From Sulfurospirillum deleyianum DSM 6946 (GTDB lineage Bacteria; Campylobacterota; Campylobacteria; Campylobacterales; Sulfurospirillaceae), in assembly GCF_000024885.1 (NCBI RefSeq), contig NC_013512.1:930001-994000 (forward strand): a DNA stretch of 64,000 nt, read 5' to 3'. Made by a program: the position numbers and the translations under genes. Below are positions 46,955-57,500 of the stretch, piece by piece (within the stretch, counting starts at the first letter, position 1; the number at the start of each line of letters is the position of its first letter). The notes under the pieces were generated by a model that was given only the letters and a program-made list of their open reading frames with translations, made no database searches and was not told where the DNA came from.

Positions 46955-46986
46955 AAAGCCACGTTTTGCGTGGCTTTATCTTTTTT
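46955..46986 (+). terminator. Rho-independent terminator of acnB
   Basis: AAAGCCACG (46955-46963) pairs with CGTGGCTTT (46969-46977), followed by ATCTTTTTT. It overlaps a TTACATGTAA palindrome at 46985-46994. Confidence 0.85.
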
Positions 46987-47002
46987 ACATGTAAGGATTC
47001 TT

Positions 47003-47500
47003 TTGACTATTGCTAAAAATTGTATGGTAACTTTAGATTACACCCTTTTTGACACTCATAACGCTCTTATTGATAGCGGTGCCAACCCTTTAATTTATCT
47101 GCATGGTGGATACGGTGATGTTTTTGAAAGCATTGAAAAAGCGCTTGAGGGCAAACGTGTTGGGGATAGTATTCACCTCGAATTAAGCCCAAAAGACTCT
47201 TTTGGTGAGCGTCAAGAAGCGTTGGTTTTAGTCGAAGATAGAGCCCTTTTTGATGAAGCCATTGCCGTGGGTGATGAGATGGAAATGGTCTTTGGTGAGG
47301 GTGAAGAGGACGAAATGATGATGAGCTATACCATTACGCATATTGATGAGGATAAAGTAGTCTTAGATGCCAATCACTCCTTAGCAGGTATGAGTGTTGT
47401 TTTTGATGGTACGGTGATTGGGGTGCGTGAAGCCACCAGCGAAGAGATAGAGCAAAGACTCCCCCATCAGGTTGAGTCTTTACATGTAAAACCTCTTTAA
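47003..47500 (+). CDS. slyD: SlyD-like FKBP peptidyl-prolyl isomerase
   Basis: A 165-residue FKBP-type isomerase/chaperone. The start LTIAKNCMVTLDYTLFD fits the SlyD opening (M-x-IAKN-x-x-V-x-x-x-YTL), so the TTG at 47003 with AAGGA upstream is preferred over ATG 47024. The flap and insert region EEDEMMMSYTITHIDEDKVVLDANHSLAGMSVVFD is typical. There is no His-rich metal tail. The gene ends SLHVKPL (TTACATGTAA inside) and its stop overlaps the convergent ppsA stop by four bases. Confidence 0.88.
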   Translation: MTIAKNCMVTLDYTLFDTHNALIDSGANPLIYLHGGYGDVFESIEKALEGKRVGDSIHLELSPKDSFGERQEALVLVEDRALFDEAIAVGDEMEMVFGEGEEDEMMMSYTITHIDEDKVVLDANHSLAGMSVVFDGTVIGVREATSEEIEQRLPHQVESLHVKPL

Positions 47501-49869
47501 AGCACTTTTGCTTCGATGGCTTCGACAACGTGGTGCATTTTGTAGAGTGAGTCGGGATTGAGTGAAATAGACTCGATGCCTTCTTTCACCAAAAATTCCG
47601 TAATTTCAGGGTAATCCGAGGGTGCTTGCCCACAAATACCGATGTATTTTCCTCGTCTTTTACACGCTTGTATCGCCATTTTAAGCATCGCTTTTACCGC
47701 TGGATTGCGCTCATTAAAGACATGAGCGATTTTACCACTGTCTCTATCCACACCTAAAACCAGTTGTGTAAGGTCATTTGAGCCAATCGAATAGCCATCA
47801 AAACTATCTAAAAACGTATCAGCGATAATGACATTGGCAGGAATTTCACACATAGCGTAAATCTTAAGTCCATTCTCTCCTTGCACCAAACCTTGCTCAC
47901 GCATAATCTCAATAACTTTTTGTCCCTCTTCGGGCGTTCTTACAAAAGGAAGCATAATAATAACATTCTCAAGTCCCATCGTATCACGCACCTTTTTAAG
48001 CGCTTGACACTCCCACACAAACGCCTCTTTATAACTCTCATCATAATAACGACTCGCCCCACGAAAACCAATCATAGGGTTTTCTTCATCCACTTCGTAG
48101 GTCTTGCCTCCTGGCATATTGGCGTATTCATTGCTTTTAAAATCACTCGTTCGAATAATGACGGGCTTGGGATAAAACGCAGCAGCAATCAGTCCTATGC
48201 CCTCGCAGAGCTTATCAATAAAAAAGGCTTTGGCATCCACATAAGGTTTCATAAAAGAGCGGATATTTTCCTCCTCTTCAATGCTTTTTCCTTGATGCAA
48301 ATCCACCAATGCCATAGGATGAGCGTTAATAGAGTGCGTCATAATAAACTCCATACGAGCCAATCCAACCCCATCATTGGGCATTTTTGAGAGATGAAAC
48401 GCTTCAGCGGGATTGCCTACATTCATCATTAACTTGGTTTTAGTGGGTTGTAAGTTCATATCAATCGTTTTACATGTAAAAGGAATCTTTCCCTCGTAAA
48501 TATAACCCATCTCTCCACTCGAACAATTCACGGTCACGTCATAAATAGGGGCTAACACTTCGGTGGCATTGCCACATCCCACCACGGCTGGTACGCCAAT
48601 TTCTCGGGCGACAATGGCGGCATGGCAGGTTCTGCTTCCTCGATTGGTCACCACCGCAGAAGCTTTTTTCATAATCGGTTCCCAATCAGGATTGGTCGTA
48701 TCGGCAACTAAGACATCGCCTGTTTGAAAGTGTGAAAACTCAGAGGTATCATGGATAATTTTAACCGCACCACTGCCTATTTTATCGCCAACGGAGCGAC
48801 CTGAGGCTAAGATCGTGGCGTTTTTAGTGTTGATGTCATATTTTTCAATGCTCAGTGTTCCTTTTTTACTCTGGACGGTTTCAGGACGAGCTTGTACGAT
48901 ATAAAGTTTCCCATCTAACCCATCTTTTGCCCACTCGATGTCCATAGGACGCTCATAGTACGCCTCAATAAGCAATGCTTGACGTGCAAGTTCTAAGACC
49001 TCTTGATCATTAAGAGAAAAACTGTTCTGCTCCTCCTCGCTGGTAGGAACATTGAGGGTTCGTTGATGTTCATGGTAGAGCATTTTCTCTTTTTTACTCC
49101 CTAAAGAGCGTTTTAAAATGCTTTCAAATCCTTGTGAAAGAGTAGGCTTAAAGATTAGAAATTCATCGGCATTGACTCGCCCGCTGACCACATTTTCACC
49201 CAGTCCCCACGTTGCGTTAATTAAAACAAGATTTTGTGAACCACTCTCGGTGTCGATACTAAACATAACACCACTGCTCGCTTTATCGCTTCGAACCATT
49301 TTTTGAATTCCCACAGAAAGAGCGACTTTAAGATGCTCAAAGCCACGACTGGAGCGATAACTAATGGCACGATCTGTAAACAAAGAGGCATAACACTCTT
49401 TGACACTTTGAAGTAACATCTCAGGAGTACTGATATTTAAAAAAGTCTCTTGTTGTCCTGCAAAACTAGCATCAGGCAAATCTTCCGCTGTACCAGAAGA
49501 ACGCACCGCAACATCAGCATTTTCGACTCCATATTCACGAGAAAGCATGGCATAAGCGTTTAAAATCTCTTGTGTCAAAGAAGAGGGAAGTGTTGCTTCT
49601 AAAAGTGCTTGTCGAATGGCATGACCACTTTTTTGCAACGCTTCGGTATCGGTCACATCCACACCTTTTAAATGCGTTTCAATCATCGCTTTAATACCAT
49701 TTTCTTCCAGTAACAAATAGTACGCCTCGCTTGTTGTAGCAAAACCATTAGGAACTAAAATACCTTTAGATGTCAGCTTTTGATACATCTCACCTAAACT
49801 GGCGTTTTTACCGCCCACAAGGGGAATATCACCCAGTTGCAATTCATTGAAAAAACGAATATAACGCAT
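47497..49869 (-). CDS. ppsA: Phosphoenolpyruvate synthase
   Basis: A 790-residue PEP synthase (pyruvate + ATP to PEP), first step of gluconeogenesis. It has the N-terminal ATP-grasp part (LGDIPLVGGKNASLGEM; FAGQQETFLN; AVRSSGTAEDLPDAS), the phosphohistidine domain (GSRTCHAAIVAREIG, His near 415) and the TIM-barrel domain with GVGLARMEF, IIMLPFVRTPEEG and CGQAPSDYPE. TGGGAGGATGGG lies before ATG. A TTACATGTAA palindrome lies inside (48470, read as TCK on this strand). Confidence 0.95.
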   Translation of the reverse strand: MRYIRFFNELQLGDIPLVGGKNASLGEMYQKLTSKGILVPNGFATTSEAYYLLLEENGIKAMIETHLKGVDVTDTEALQKSGHAIRQALLEATLPSSLTQEILNAYAMLSREYGVENADVAVRSSGTAEDLPDASFAGQQETFLNISTPEMLLQSVKECYASLFTDRAISYRSSRGFEHLKVALSVGIQKMVRSDKASSGVMFSIDTESGSQNLVLINATWGLGENVVSGRVNADEFLIFKPTLSQGFESILKRSLGSKKEKMLYHEHQRTLNVPTSEEEQNSFSLNDQEVLELARQALLIEAYYERPMDIEWAKDGLDGKLYIVQARPETVQSKKGTLSIEKYDINTKNATILASGRSVGDKIGSGAVKIIHDTSEFSHFQTGDVLVADTTNPDWEPIMKKASAVVTNRGSRTCHAAIVAREIGVPAVVGCGNATEVLAPIYDVTVNCSSGEMGYIYEGKIPFTCKTIDMNLQPTKTKLMMNVGNPAEAFHLSKMPNDGVGLARMEFIMTHSINAHPMALVDLHQGKSIEEEENIRSFMKPYVDAKAFFIDKLCEGIGLIAAAFYPKPVIIRTSDFKSNEYANMPGGKTYEVDEENPMIGFRGASRYYDESYKEAFVWECQALKKVRDTMGLENVIIMLPFVRTPEEGQKVIEIMREQGLVQGENGLKIYAMCEIPANVIIADTFLDSFDGYSIGSNDLTQLVLGVDRDSGKIAHVFNERNPAVKAMLKMAIQACKRRGKYIGICGQAPSDYPEITEFLVKEGIESISLNPDSLYKMHHVVEAIEAKVL

Positions 49870-50026
49870 CCCATCCTCCCAGTAGAAAAATTAGCTTTAT
49901 ACTAGCACAAAAGTGAATCAAGAGATGTAAAAGAAAAAATTTAAAAAGCGTGTTAGCTAAGAAAAACATCCCTTTTTTGAAGCTCTTTTTTATATAATCC
50001 ACTCCACAATCAAAAGAAGGAAGCGA

Positions 50027-50629
50027 ATGAACGAATTTTTAAAAGGGGTTTACGAAGCACTTCTAGCAACATCGCCATGGGAAGGTTTAGCCGTCTTTTT
50101 ATCACTCTTATATCTCTTTTTAGCCATGCGTCAAAGCCTTTGGTGCTGGGTTGCGGCATTTTTGAGTACGCTCATTTATGCGATTTTGTTCTTTGATGCC
50201 TCCTTACTCATGGACTCAGCGCTCAATGCCTACTACCTCATCATGGCGGTGTACGGCTGGTATGCGTGGAAGCATGGGAAAAAGGGAAATGAAGAGCGAG
50301 AAGTAAGCTCATGGCGGATGATAAAACATCTAAAAATCATTCTTTTTCTTACCTTTTTATCGCTACTGATTGGCTATGTCATGGATACGTACACACGGGC
50401 GGATTTTGCTTATTTAGACTCGGCAACAACGGTTTTTGCGGTGTTTACAACCTACATGCTGGCACAAAAAATTCTTGAAAATTGGCTCTACTGGATAGTC
50501 ATTGACGCTGTTTCTATCTACATTTACCTTCAAAAAGCGTTTTATCTCACGGCTGTTTTGTTTTTTCTTTACACCGTTTTGGCAGCTTTAGGTTTTTACC
50601 AATGGAAATCAAATAAAAGTAAGCCATAA
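50027..50629 (+). CDS. pnuC: PnuC-family vitamin transporter
   Basis: A 200-residue membrane protein with seven hydrophobic segments. Family features are LMDSALNAYYLIMAVYGWYAWKHG and the end WIVIDAVSIYIYLQKAFYLTAVLFFLYTVLAALGFYQW. PnuC proteins take up nicotinamide riboside, riboflavin or thiamine. It shares a base with the next gene, a small-molecule kinase that could trap the substrate. A TPP-type riboswitch is not visible upstream. Promoter: TATAAT at about 49991. Confidence 0.88.
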   Translation: MNEFLKGVYEALLATSPWEGLAVFLSLLYLFLAMRQSLWCWVAAFLSTLIYAILFFDASLLMDSALNAYYLIMAVYGWYAWKHGKKGNEEREVSSWRMIKHLKIILFLTFLSLLIGYVMDTYTRADFAYLDSATTVFAVFTTYMLAQKILENWLYWIVIDAVSIYIYLQKAFYLTAVLFFLYTVLAALGFYQWKSNKSKP

Positions 50630-51363
50630 TGCTTGAACACTTGCGCACCTACGAGCTTTTTGCCAATGAGACACTACTACGGCTCACGCTTTTAGAAAAT
50701 CAAGGCTATAACAACACCAATTACTTGCTTGAGAGCACAACACAAAACTACCTTGTGCGTCTTTTCAAAGCCAATACGCTCAACCGCAAAGATGAATTTG
50801 AAATTGGGAAAAAAGCTTTTAAGAAAAAAGTTGCGCCAAAACCACTGCTCTTAGACACAACGCAAAACCTCATGATTGCCCAGTTTGGTACAGGAGAGCA
50901 TCGCACAAAACTCACTCCAAGAGCCTTGCAAAGCATCGCACGTACGCTGCAAAAACTGCATCGCATAAACCATCACCAAAAGCCTTACGATATGCTCAAA
51001 GCGTACAAAAAATCGCTCTCAAACAAAGCCTTTTTGCTCTTTAAAAAGCTTCACCTCCAACGCAGTGAGCCTGTGTTGTGCCATCACGATTTAAACCCAA
51101 AAAACATCCTTTTTCAAGCGCATAACGTTACATTGATTGATTGGGAATACGCACGTATCAACGATAGGTATTTTGATTTGGCGTCGATTGTTGTAGAATT
51201 TAAACTTACAAACCAAGAAATACGTCTTTTTTTACGCACCTACTTTACATGTAAAGCATCCTACGACCTTCAAAAGTTGGAACTCTACATAGAAATTTAT
51301 AAAGTGGTGTGTGCGCTATGGTTTGATGATTATGGTAAGGATGCGCAATGTCCCAAAGTTTAG
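50629..51363 (+). CDS. Aminoglycoside phosphotransferase-like small-molecule kinase
   Basis: A 244-residue kinase of the APH/choline-kinase/thiamine-kinase group. The lid region NYLVRLFKAN (about 42) and LQKLHRI come first. The catalytic loop is CHHDLNPKNIL (about 147) and the DFG-like motif is TLIDWEYARINDRYFDLASI (about 170). With the PnuC-like transporter this suggests vitamin salvage. Thiamine kinase is one candidate; the substrate is not certain. A TTACATGTAA motif reads TCK in it. It overlaps def by 16 bases. Confidence 0.8.
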   Translation: MLEHLRTYELFANETLLRLTLLENQGYNNTNYLLESTTQNYLVRLFKANTLNRKDEFEIGKKAFKKKVAPKPLLLDTTQNLMIAQFGTGEHRTKLTPRALQSIARTLQKLHRINHHQKPYDMLKAYKKSLSNKAFLLFKKLHLQRSEPVLCHHDLNPKNILFQAHNVTLIDWEYARINDRYFDLASIVVEFKLTNQEIRLFLRTYFTCKASYDLQKLELYIEIYKVVCALWFDDYGKDAQCPKV

Positions 51364-51896
51364 AAATTTTCCAATTAGGCAGTCCCATTATTCGCTTTGT
51401 CGCAAAACCAGTAAGCGACATTTTAGACCCTGAAATTCAATCACTCATTGATGCCATGATTTTTACATGTAAAGAGTCTAAAGGTGTGGGCATTGCCGCA
51501 CCTCAAGTCGGACATTCACTAAGCATCATCATTATGGCATCGTATCCGAACAAACGCTATCCGTATGCACCCTTGATGGAACCCACCGCACTCATCAATC
51601 CTGAAATCATCTCGTATTCTGAAGCGAGCAATAAAGAGTGGGAAGGGTGTTTGAGCCTGCCAGGCATTCGTGCGCTTGTGCCCCGTCATAACACCATAGA
51701 AGTGCGCTACGTTGATAGAGAAGGCAAAGCACAATATGCCCACTTTAAGGACTTCTTAGCACGTCTTTTTCAACACGAATACGACCATCTTATCGGTAAA
51801 GTTTTTATTGATAGAGTGGAATCTACGCAAGAGATCATCATGGAAAAAGAGTACCAACGCCTTATGGCTGAAAAAGAACTTTTAAATCAGATATAA
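51348..51896 (+). CDS. def: Peptide deformylase
   Basis: A 182-residue metal-dependent deformylase that removes formyl from nascent peptides. Motif 1 GVGIAAPQVG (about 47), motif 2 EGCLSLPG with the metal Cys (about 101) and motif 3 QHEYDHLIG (HExxH, about 143) are all present. One TTACATGTAA motif is read as TCK just before motif 1. Confidence 0.95.
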   Translation: MSQSLEIFQLGSPIIRFVAKPVSDILDPEIQSLIDAMIFTCKESKGVGIAAPQVGHSLSIIIMASYPNKRYPYAPLMEPTALINPEIISYSEASNKEWEGCLSLPGIRALVPRHNTIEVRYVDREGKAQYAHFKDFLARLFQHEYDHLIGKVFIDRVESTQEIIMEKEYQRLMAEKELLNQI

Positions 51897-51920
51897 CCTT
51901 TACATGTAAAGCTCTTTTTC

Positions 51921-51979
51921 TTGACAAAATCCTCTCAAAAAAGTACTATTTCAAAAAATGAATGACCGTCAGTCATTTT
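51921..51979 (+). promoter_or_regulatory. Promoter and palindromic operator of the efflux operon
   Basis: TTGACA (51921-51926), 17 bp, TACTAT (51944-51949). It is followed by a palindrome centred on TGAATGACCGTCAGTCAT (51957-51978), the TGAC/GTCA pattern bound by TetR-family repressors. The palindrome sits between -10 and the start codon of tetR, which implies autorepression of the whole operon. Confidence 0.8.
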
Positions 51980-51989
51980 AAGGAGAGGT

Positions 51990-52604
51990 ATGGCACGGAT
52001 TATCGATAAAGAAGAAAAACGGTGCGATATTGCTCGTGCGGCGATTGATCCTTTTTGTGAAAAAGGAATTGCGCAGACGAGTATTGATGAAATTGCCAAA
52101 AGTTCAGGTGTGGCGAAGGGAACGGTGTATCTTTATTTTAAGAACAAAGAAGAAATTATCTTTGCGATTTGGGATATGCTCTCAAGACGCCATAAAGAGG
52201 AGTTTGAGAAGCGACTTCATCCCTCAATGAGTGCGCAAGAAAAAATCTTAGCCTATTTTAATTTTAGTGAATGCGAAAAAGACCACGACAAAGAGAAGAT
52301 GCTCACCCTTTATCAACATTTTGTGAGCGCTATGCTTATTGATAAAACAGGGCTTTACACTGCTTATTTTGAAAGTTTTTTTCAAGAAGATTTTGATTTT
52401 ATTTCACACTGTTTGGAAGAGGGTATCGCAAAAGGTGAATTTGAGCTTGAAAATAGCGCATTGCTAAGTAGCAGTATTATTTTACTGCTTAAAGGCTTAC
52501 TCGTACGTGCCAAAGCCTCCAATATGGGATTTTACGAAGCACAAAATCTCCTCTTTGAGCATGTTAAATTTCTTTTAAATCACGCCACAAGGAAGCATGG
52601 ATGA
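51990..52604 (+). CDS. TetR-family repressor of RND efflux operon
   Basis: A 204-residue repressor. The TetR helix-turn-helix is complete (ARAAIDPFCEKGIAQTSIDE ... GVAKGTVYLYFKNKEEIIFAI). The C-terminal ligand domain is helical and ends with the LLVRAKASNMGF segment. AGGAG lies before ATG. It overlaps the tolC-like gene by four bases and heads the operon. Confidence 0.9.
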   Translation: MARIIDKEEKRCDIARAAIDPFCEKGIAQTSIDEIAKSSGVAKGTVYLYFKNKEEIIFAIWDMLSRRHKEEFEKRLHPSMSAQEKILAYFNFSECEKDHDKEKMLTLYQHFVSAMLIDKTGLYTAYFESFFQEDFDFISHCLEEGIAKGEFELENSALLSSSIILLLKGLLVRAKASNMGFYEAQNLLFEHVKFLLNHATRKHG

Positions 52605-53833
52605 AAAAAATTTCCTTACTCATTGCACTCCCACTTTTCAGTTTTGCCTCTGGCAATTTAAGTGAACTCTTAAATCTTGCCGAGCAAAACGATTATGTTC
52701 AATCTTCCCGCTATCAACTTGAATCCGCACAAGAAAAAGCGTATTCGGTTAAAAGTGGCTATTTACCTAGTCTTAGTCTAGGGGCTAATCAAACCTTTAA
52801 CAAAGAAGAAAATATGTTTACCCCCGAAAAGAGTCGAACAGGAAGTGCCACACTCTCTTTCACACTGTATGATGGGGGCAAAAGGGAAGCGCAATTTTCA
52901 CAGCAAAACGCCCTCGTCAAATCAGCGACCTTTGCTCTTGCATCGGTACAAAACAATGTCTCTCTCAATGTCATCTACGCCTATTTTAACTATCTAAGCA
53001 CCAAAGAGAGCCTTAAAGCCACCGAGCAGAAAAAAGAGCAACTCTTAGCCGAGCGTTACCGTTTGGAAAAATTTTTAAGCGTGGGAGCTGCCACAGAAGA
53101 TGAGCTTCAAAAAATCATCTCCAGCGTAGAGCAGAGCAATGTGGACATCCTTACCCTTCAAAACACACTCAACAACATCTCCAACACACTTGAATACCTA
53201 ACAGGCAAACGAGTCGAAGTCGAGGAAGGTTCACGTGTGTGGCTTCAAGAGGAGCCTAAAATGGATGGAAAACGTCTGGATATTTTAGCGCTTGAAGAGA
53301 GCGTTAAAAGCACACAAGAAGAGACGAACATCGCCAAATCAGCGCATCTACCCACGTTTAAGTTAGAAGACACCTACTCACGCTTTAAAAACGACTACGC
53401 CAATAATGCAGGGGAGAGCGACAAAGAGAATCAAAACAGCATTGTCCTCTCCATGCAGTGGAAACTCTTTGACTTTGGCTCCACTTCTGCGAGTGTGCAA
53501 GCCGCACAAAAAAACTATTTGGCGAAAAGCAGTGAATTAGCCTATGAAAAGCACAAAGCCAAAGCGAGTTATTTGAGTGCGTACAACAGTTACCAGACCG
53601 CTTTAGCAAAAATTGAAGCCAACAAAGCCAAACTTCACGCCTCGGAGATGACCTATGCGTTGGTTAAAAAGAAGTTTCAACAAGGCATTGTCAACAATGT
53701 GACCTATTTGGATGCCTTAAGTGAGCGATTCAACGCACAAGCGCAACTTCAAACCGCTTTGCATGAAGTGGAGTACCAAAAAGCCGTCCTGCTGTATGAA
53801 ATGGGCGAAGAAATCAAAGGAGCTATTCAATGA
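52601..53833 (+). CDS. TolC-like outer-membrane efflux protein
   Basis: A 410-residue outer-membrane channel with signal peptide (MKKISLLIALPLFSFASG). Two OEP repeats are made of long coiled-coil helices and short strands; TLSFTLYDGGKREAQFSQQN and LSMQWKLFDFGSTSASVQAA are the paired strand motifs. ATGA overlaps on both sides. It gives the outer-membrane exit for the RND pump. Confidence 0.88.
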   Translation: MKKISLLIALPLFSFASGNLSELLNLAEQNDYVQSSRYQLESAQEKAYSVKSGYLPSLSLGANQTFNKEENMFTPEKSRTGSATLSFTLYDGGKREAQFSQQNALVKSATFALASVQNNVSLNVIYAYFNYLSTKESLKATEQKKEQLLAERYRLEKFLSVGAATEDELQKIISSVEQSNVDILTLQNTLNNISNTLEYLTGKRVEVEEGSRVWLQEEPKMDGKRLDILALEESVKSTQEETNIAKSAHLPTFKLEDTYSRFKNDYANNAGESDKENQNSIVLSMQWKLFDFGSTSASVQAAQKNYLAKSSELAYEKHKAKASYLSAYNSYQTALAKIEANKAKLHASEMTYALVKKKFQQGIVNNVTYLDALSERFNAQAQLQTALHEVEYQKAVLLYEMGEEIKGAIQ

Positions 53834-54528
53834 AAAAAGTTTTAATGACGACCATATTTATGTTTCAAGCCCTTTTTGCGGGTGAAGTCTATGCCACATT
53901 TGATGTGGTCAGCGAAAAAAGCTCCGAGCTTGGACTCTCCATTTCAGGCGTGGTTGGAAGTTTACATGTAGAGGTGGGGAGCAAAGCCAAAAAGGGTGAT
54001 TTACTCCTCTCTCTTTACAACGCTGAAGAGAAAAATGCTTATGAAATTGCGCAAAAAAATGCGGAACATGCCCAAAAAGTGTATGAGCGTTATGCCAAAA
54101 TTGCAGATGTAATTGATAAAGAGAAGATGGAAAATTACCTCTACGATAGAGACGTCAAACGCCTTACCGCACAAAGCAAAGCGATTGTCTATAAAAAGAC
54201 AGAGCTTCGTGCCCCTTATGATTTGGTGGTGACCCAAAAAATGACCGAACTTGGAAACATTGTCTTAGGGTCTCAAACCAAACTCTTAACCGTTGAGAGC
54301 ATTGATGATGTGAAATTGGTATTGAAATTTGATGAGAAGTACTGGCAAAGTGTCAAAGTAGGGCAAAAGTTTCTCTACAAAGTCGATGGAAGCGAGAAGG
54401 CTTATGAGGGAGTCATTAGTAAAATTTACCCTACCGTGATTTCAAGTACCAGACAAATGCAAGCCGAAGTCAAAGCAAAACACCTCCTTCCTGGTCTGTT
54501 TGGCAACGGCAATATCATCGTGGAATAG
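53830..54528 (+). CDS. Periplasmic adaptor (MFP) of RND efflux
   Basis: A 232-residue membrane fusion protein with an N-terminal signal peptide (MKKVLMTTIFMFQALFAG). It has a short lipoyl-like domain split by a hairpin (SGVVGSLHVEVGSKAKKGDLL; APYDLVVTQKMTELGNIV) and a beta-barrel. It is shorter than AcrA (about 400), lacking much of the membrane-proximal domain. Near-match to TTACATGTAA (ttacatgtag) at 53962. Confidence 0.85.
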   Translation: MKKVLMTTIFMFQALFAGEVYATFDVVSEKSSELGLSISGVVGSLHVEVGSKAKKGDLLLSLYNAEEKNAYEIAQKNAEHAQKVYERYAKIADVIDKEKMENYLYDRDVKRLTAQSKAIVYKKTELRAPYDLVVTQKMTELGNIVLGSQTKLLTVESIDDVKLVLKFDEKYWQSVKVGQKFLYKVDGSEKAYEGVISKIYPTVISSTRQMQAEVKAKHLLPGLFGNGNIIVE

Positions 54529-54531
54529 CCT

Positions 54532-57500
54532 ATGTATAAACTCTCCATTAATCGCCCCATTACAACGTTAATGGGTGTTTTAACCTTTATTGTCTTTGGG
54601 TTGATGTCCTATAACACGATGCCCATTAACCTTTTTCCCAATGTCGATTTTCCTATTGTCACGGTGCAAACGACCTACAATGGCGCAGACCCATCCACGG
54701 TGGAGACTAAAGTCACCGATAAAATCGAAGAAGCGGTCTCTGGCGTGGATGGCATAGATAAGCTGATGTCCACCAGTTATGAGGGCTTTAGCGTTGTGAC
54801 CATTCAGTTTGAGCTCACAAAAGACCTCGATGAAGCCACCAACGATGTCAGAGATAAGATAGGAGCGATTAATCTCCCTAGCGAAGTGGATAAACCCGTG
54901 GTGAAAAAACTGGGCGCTTCAGGAGCAGTCATCAGTCTTTTTATTGCCGATAAAGGTGAAGATAGCAAAGCGCTCATGCGCCTTGCCGATGAAAAGCTCA
55001 AATCCCAACTCCAACGCATTAAAGGGGTGGGGGAAGTGAACATTGTAGGCTACCAAGACCGTGAGATTCGCATCTTTCTTGATCCTTTTTTACTGGCCAA
55101 ATATGCCTTAAGCTCCTCAGATGTGAGTGCTATTATCGCAAAGCAAAACATCAAGCAAGGGGCTGGAAAGATTATTAATCAAAATCAAGAGATTATCATC
55201 AAAGCAGAAGGCGATGCGAAGAGTGTTGAAGCCGTGGGTGAGCTTTTGCTGAAACCTGGTGTGATGCTCAAAGATGTTGCGACTATTTATGATGGATTGA
55301 GTGATGCAAAGAGTTACTCTTCTTACAACGGTGCGAGAGGCGTAACGCTGGAGGTAAAAAAAATAGCGGGTGAAAACTCGTTAACAATTATTAACGAAGT
55401 GAAAAAAGCTCTACCCAAATTGCAACATTTAGCCGGAGAGCATTTTGAGATTAAAGTGCTTCAAGACCAATCTGAAAAAATCATGGTTAACATTAACAAT
55501 GTTCGATTTGATCTTATTTTTGGTGCGTTTTTATCCATCGTTATTGTCTTTGCCTTTTTACGCAATGTCACAGCGACCATTGTTTCAGCTTTGGCTATTC
55601 CAACCTCAGTCATTGGTACTTTTGCCATTATTGATGCGCTAGGCTATGACTTAAACCGTTTAACCTTGATTGGTCTTACCCTTGCGATTGGTATTTTTAT
55701 TGACGATGCCATTGTCGTCATTGAGAACATTATGAAAAAAATGGAAGAGGGGATGGAGCCTTTTCAAGCCTCATTTGAGGGTATTAAAGAGGTGGCGTTT
55801 TCCATCTTAGCGATTTCTGCAGTGTTATTGGCGGTTTTTATTCCTGTGGCGTTTATGGATGGCATTGTGGGTATGTTCTTTAACTCATTTGCCATGACGG
55901 TGGCGTGTGGTATCGTTATCTCCTATCTTGTGGCGGTTATGTTTATTCCTAGTGTTGGAGCGCGCGTTTTACAAGCCAAAGAGAGTTGGTTTTACCATGC
56001 CACTGAGCCGATTTTAAAAGCGATTGATAAGAGTTATGTCGCACTCTTAAAACCCATCCTTCGTTTTAAAACAGTTGCGATTATCGCAACCATAGGACTC
56101 CTCGTGGCTTCTGCGACCTTAAAGGTAGGGATGACCTTTATGCCTATGCAAGATAACAGCGAATTTCAAATTTCCATTAAAGCACCTGTGGGGATTAATT
56201 TGGAGAGTATGAAAGCCAAAATGGAGCCTATTGATGCGCTTTTAAAAGAGGATAAAAATATTGTTTACTCCATTTCAACGATTGGGTATAACGCAGCTAA
56301 GGAGATTCATAAAGGGAAGTTTTATGTCAAGCTCAAACCTGTTGTCAATCGTGAGCAAACGCAAGAGAAGATTATTCAGTATTATCGTGAGAAGCTCAAA
56401 ACCTTTAGCGATATGACTATTTTGGTGGAAAAAGTTGATGACTTTGATACAGGTGGAACAACCGCTCCCGTGCAAGTGGTCATAACGGGAGATAGCCTTG
56501 AAGAACTTGATAAAATCTCTTTAAAACTGATGGAAATTCTGAAAAATACGCAAGGCATTGTGGATGTCGATAGGGATTTTGAAAGCGGTAAACCTGAGGT
56601 TCAAATCTCTATTTTAAGAGAAAATGCGCAAAGAGTAGGGGTGAGTGTACAAGAAATCACTGCGGTTTTAGCCTCTGCGTATTCTAGTGATAGCGCTGTT
56701 TCTTATTTTGAAGACAATGGACGTCAGTTTGATATTACGGTGCGTTACAATGATCATTATCGTCAATCATTAGAGGATTTAAAGAAACTAAAAGTACGTA
56801 ACGCTGAGGGGGAATTTGTAACCCTTGAGGGATTATTGGAGCTTAAAGAGGGAACAGGAACGGCTTCTATCAACCGTTTTGACAGGGAGCGAAAAGTGTT
56901 GGTAACGGCCAATATTTTTAACACTTCTTTGGATAAAATCGTAGCCATCATCAATGAAAAGATACCTGATATTTTACCCAAAGGGTACAGTTACCGTTAC
57001 ACAGGTGACGTGGAAAATATGGAAGATACCAACAAAGCGTTTGGAGCGGCGGTACTCTTGGCGGTTATTTTGATTTACTTAATTTTAGCGGCATTGTATG
57101 AGTCTGTTATTCAGCCTTTTATTATTATGATTTCGATGCCACTCTCCTTTACAGGCGTGATGGTGGCGTTGTATCTTAGTGGAAACTCTTTTAGTTTATT
57201 TGTCATGATTGGAGTTATTTTACTCTTGGGAATGGTCGGTAAGAACGCTATTTTGGTTGTGGATTTTGCCAATCGCGCCATTCACGAGGGCAAAAGCATT
57301 GATGAGGCATTGTTAGAAGCAGGAGAAAAACGCTTGCGTCCAATTTTAATGACAACGTTTGCGATGATTGGGGCGATGATTCCACTCGCATTTGGCAGTG
57401 GAGCAGGGCATGAGTTTAACTCGCCTATGGCACTTGCGATTATTGGAGGGCTCGTGAGTTCGACCCTTTTAACCCTATTGGTTGTACCTGCGATTTATAA

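Noticed and set aside
49870-50026. TPP riboswitch upstream of the PnuC-like gene
   Set aside because: The 157-bp gap shows no thi-box elements, only a TATAAT-type promoter.
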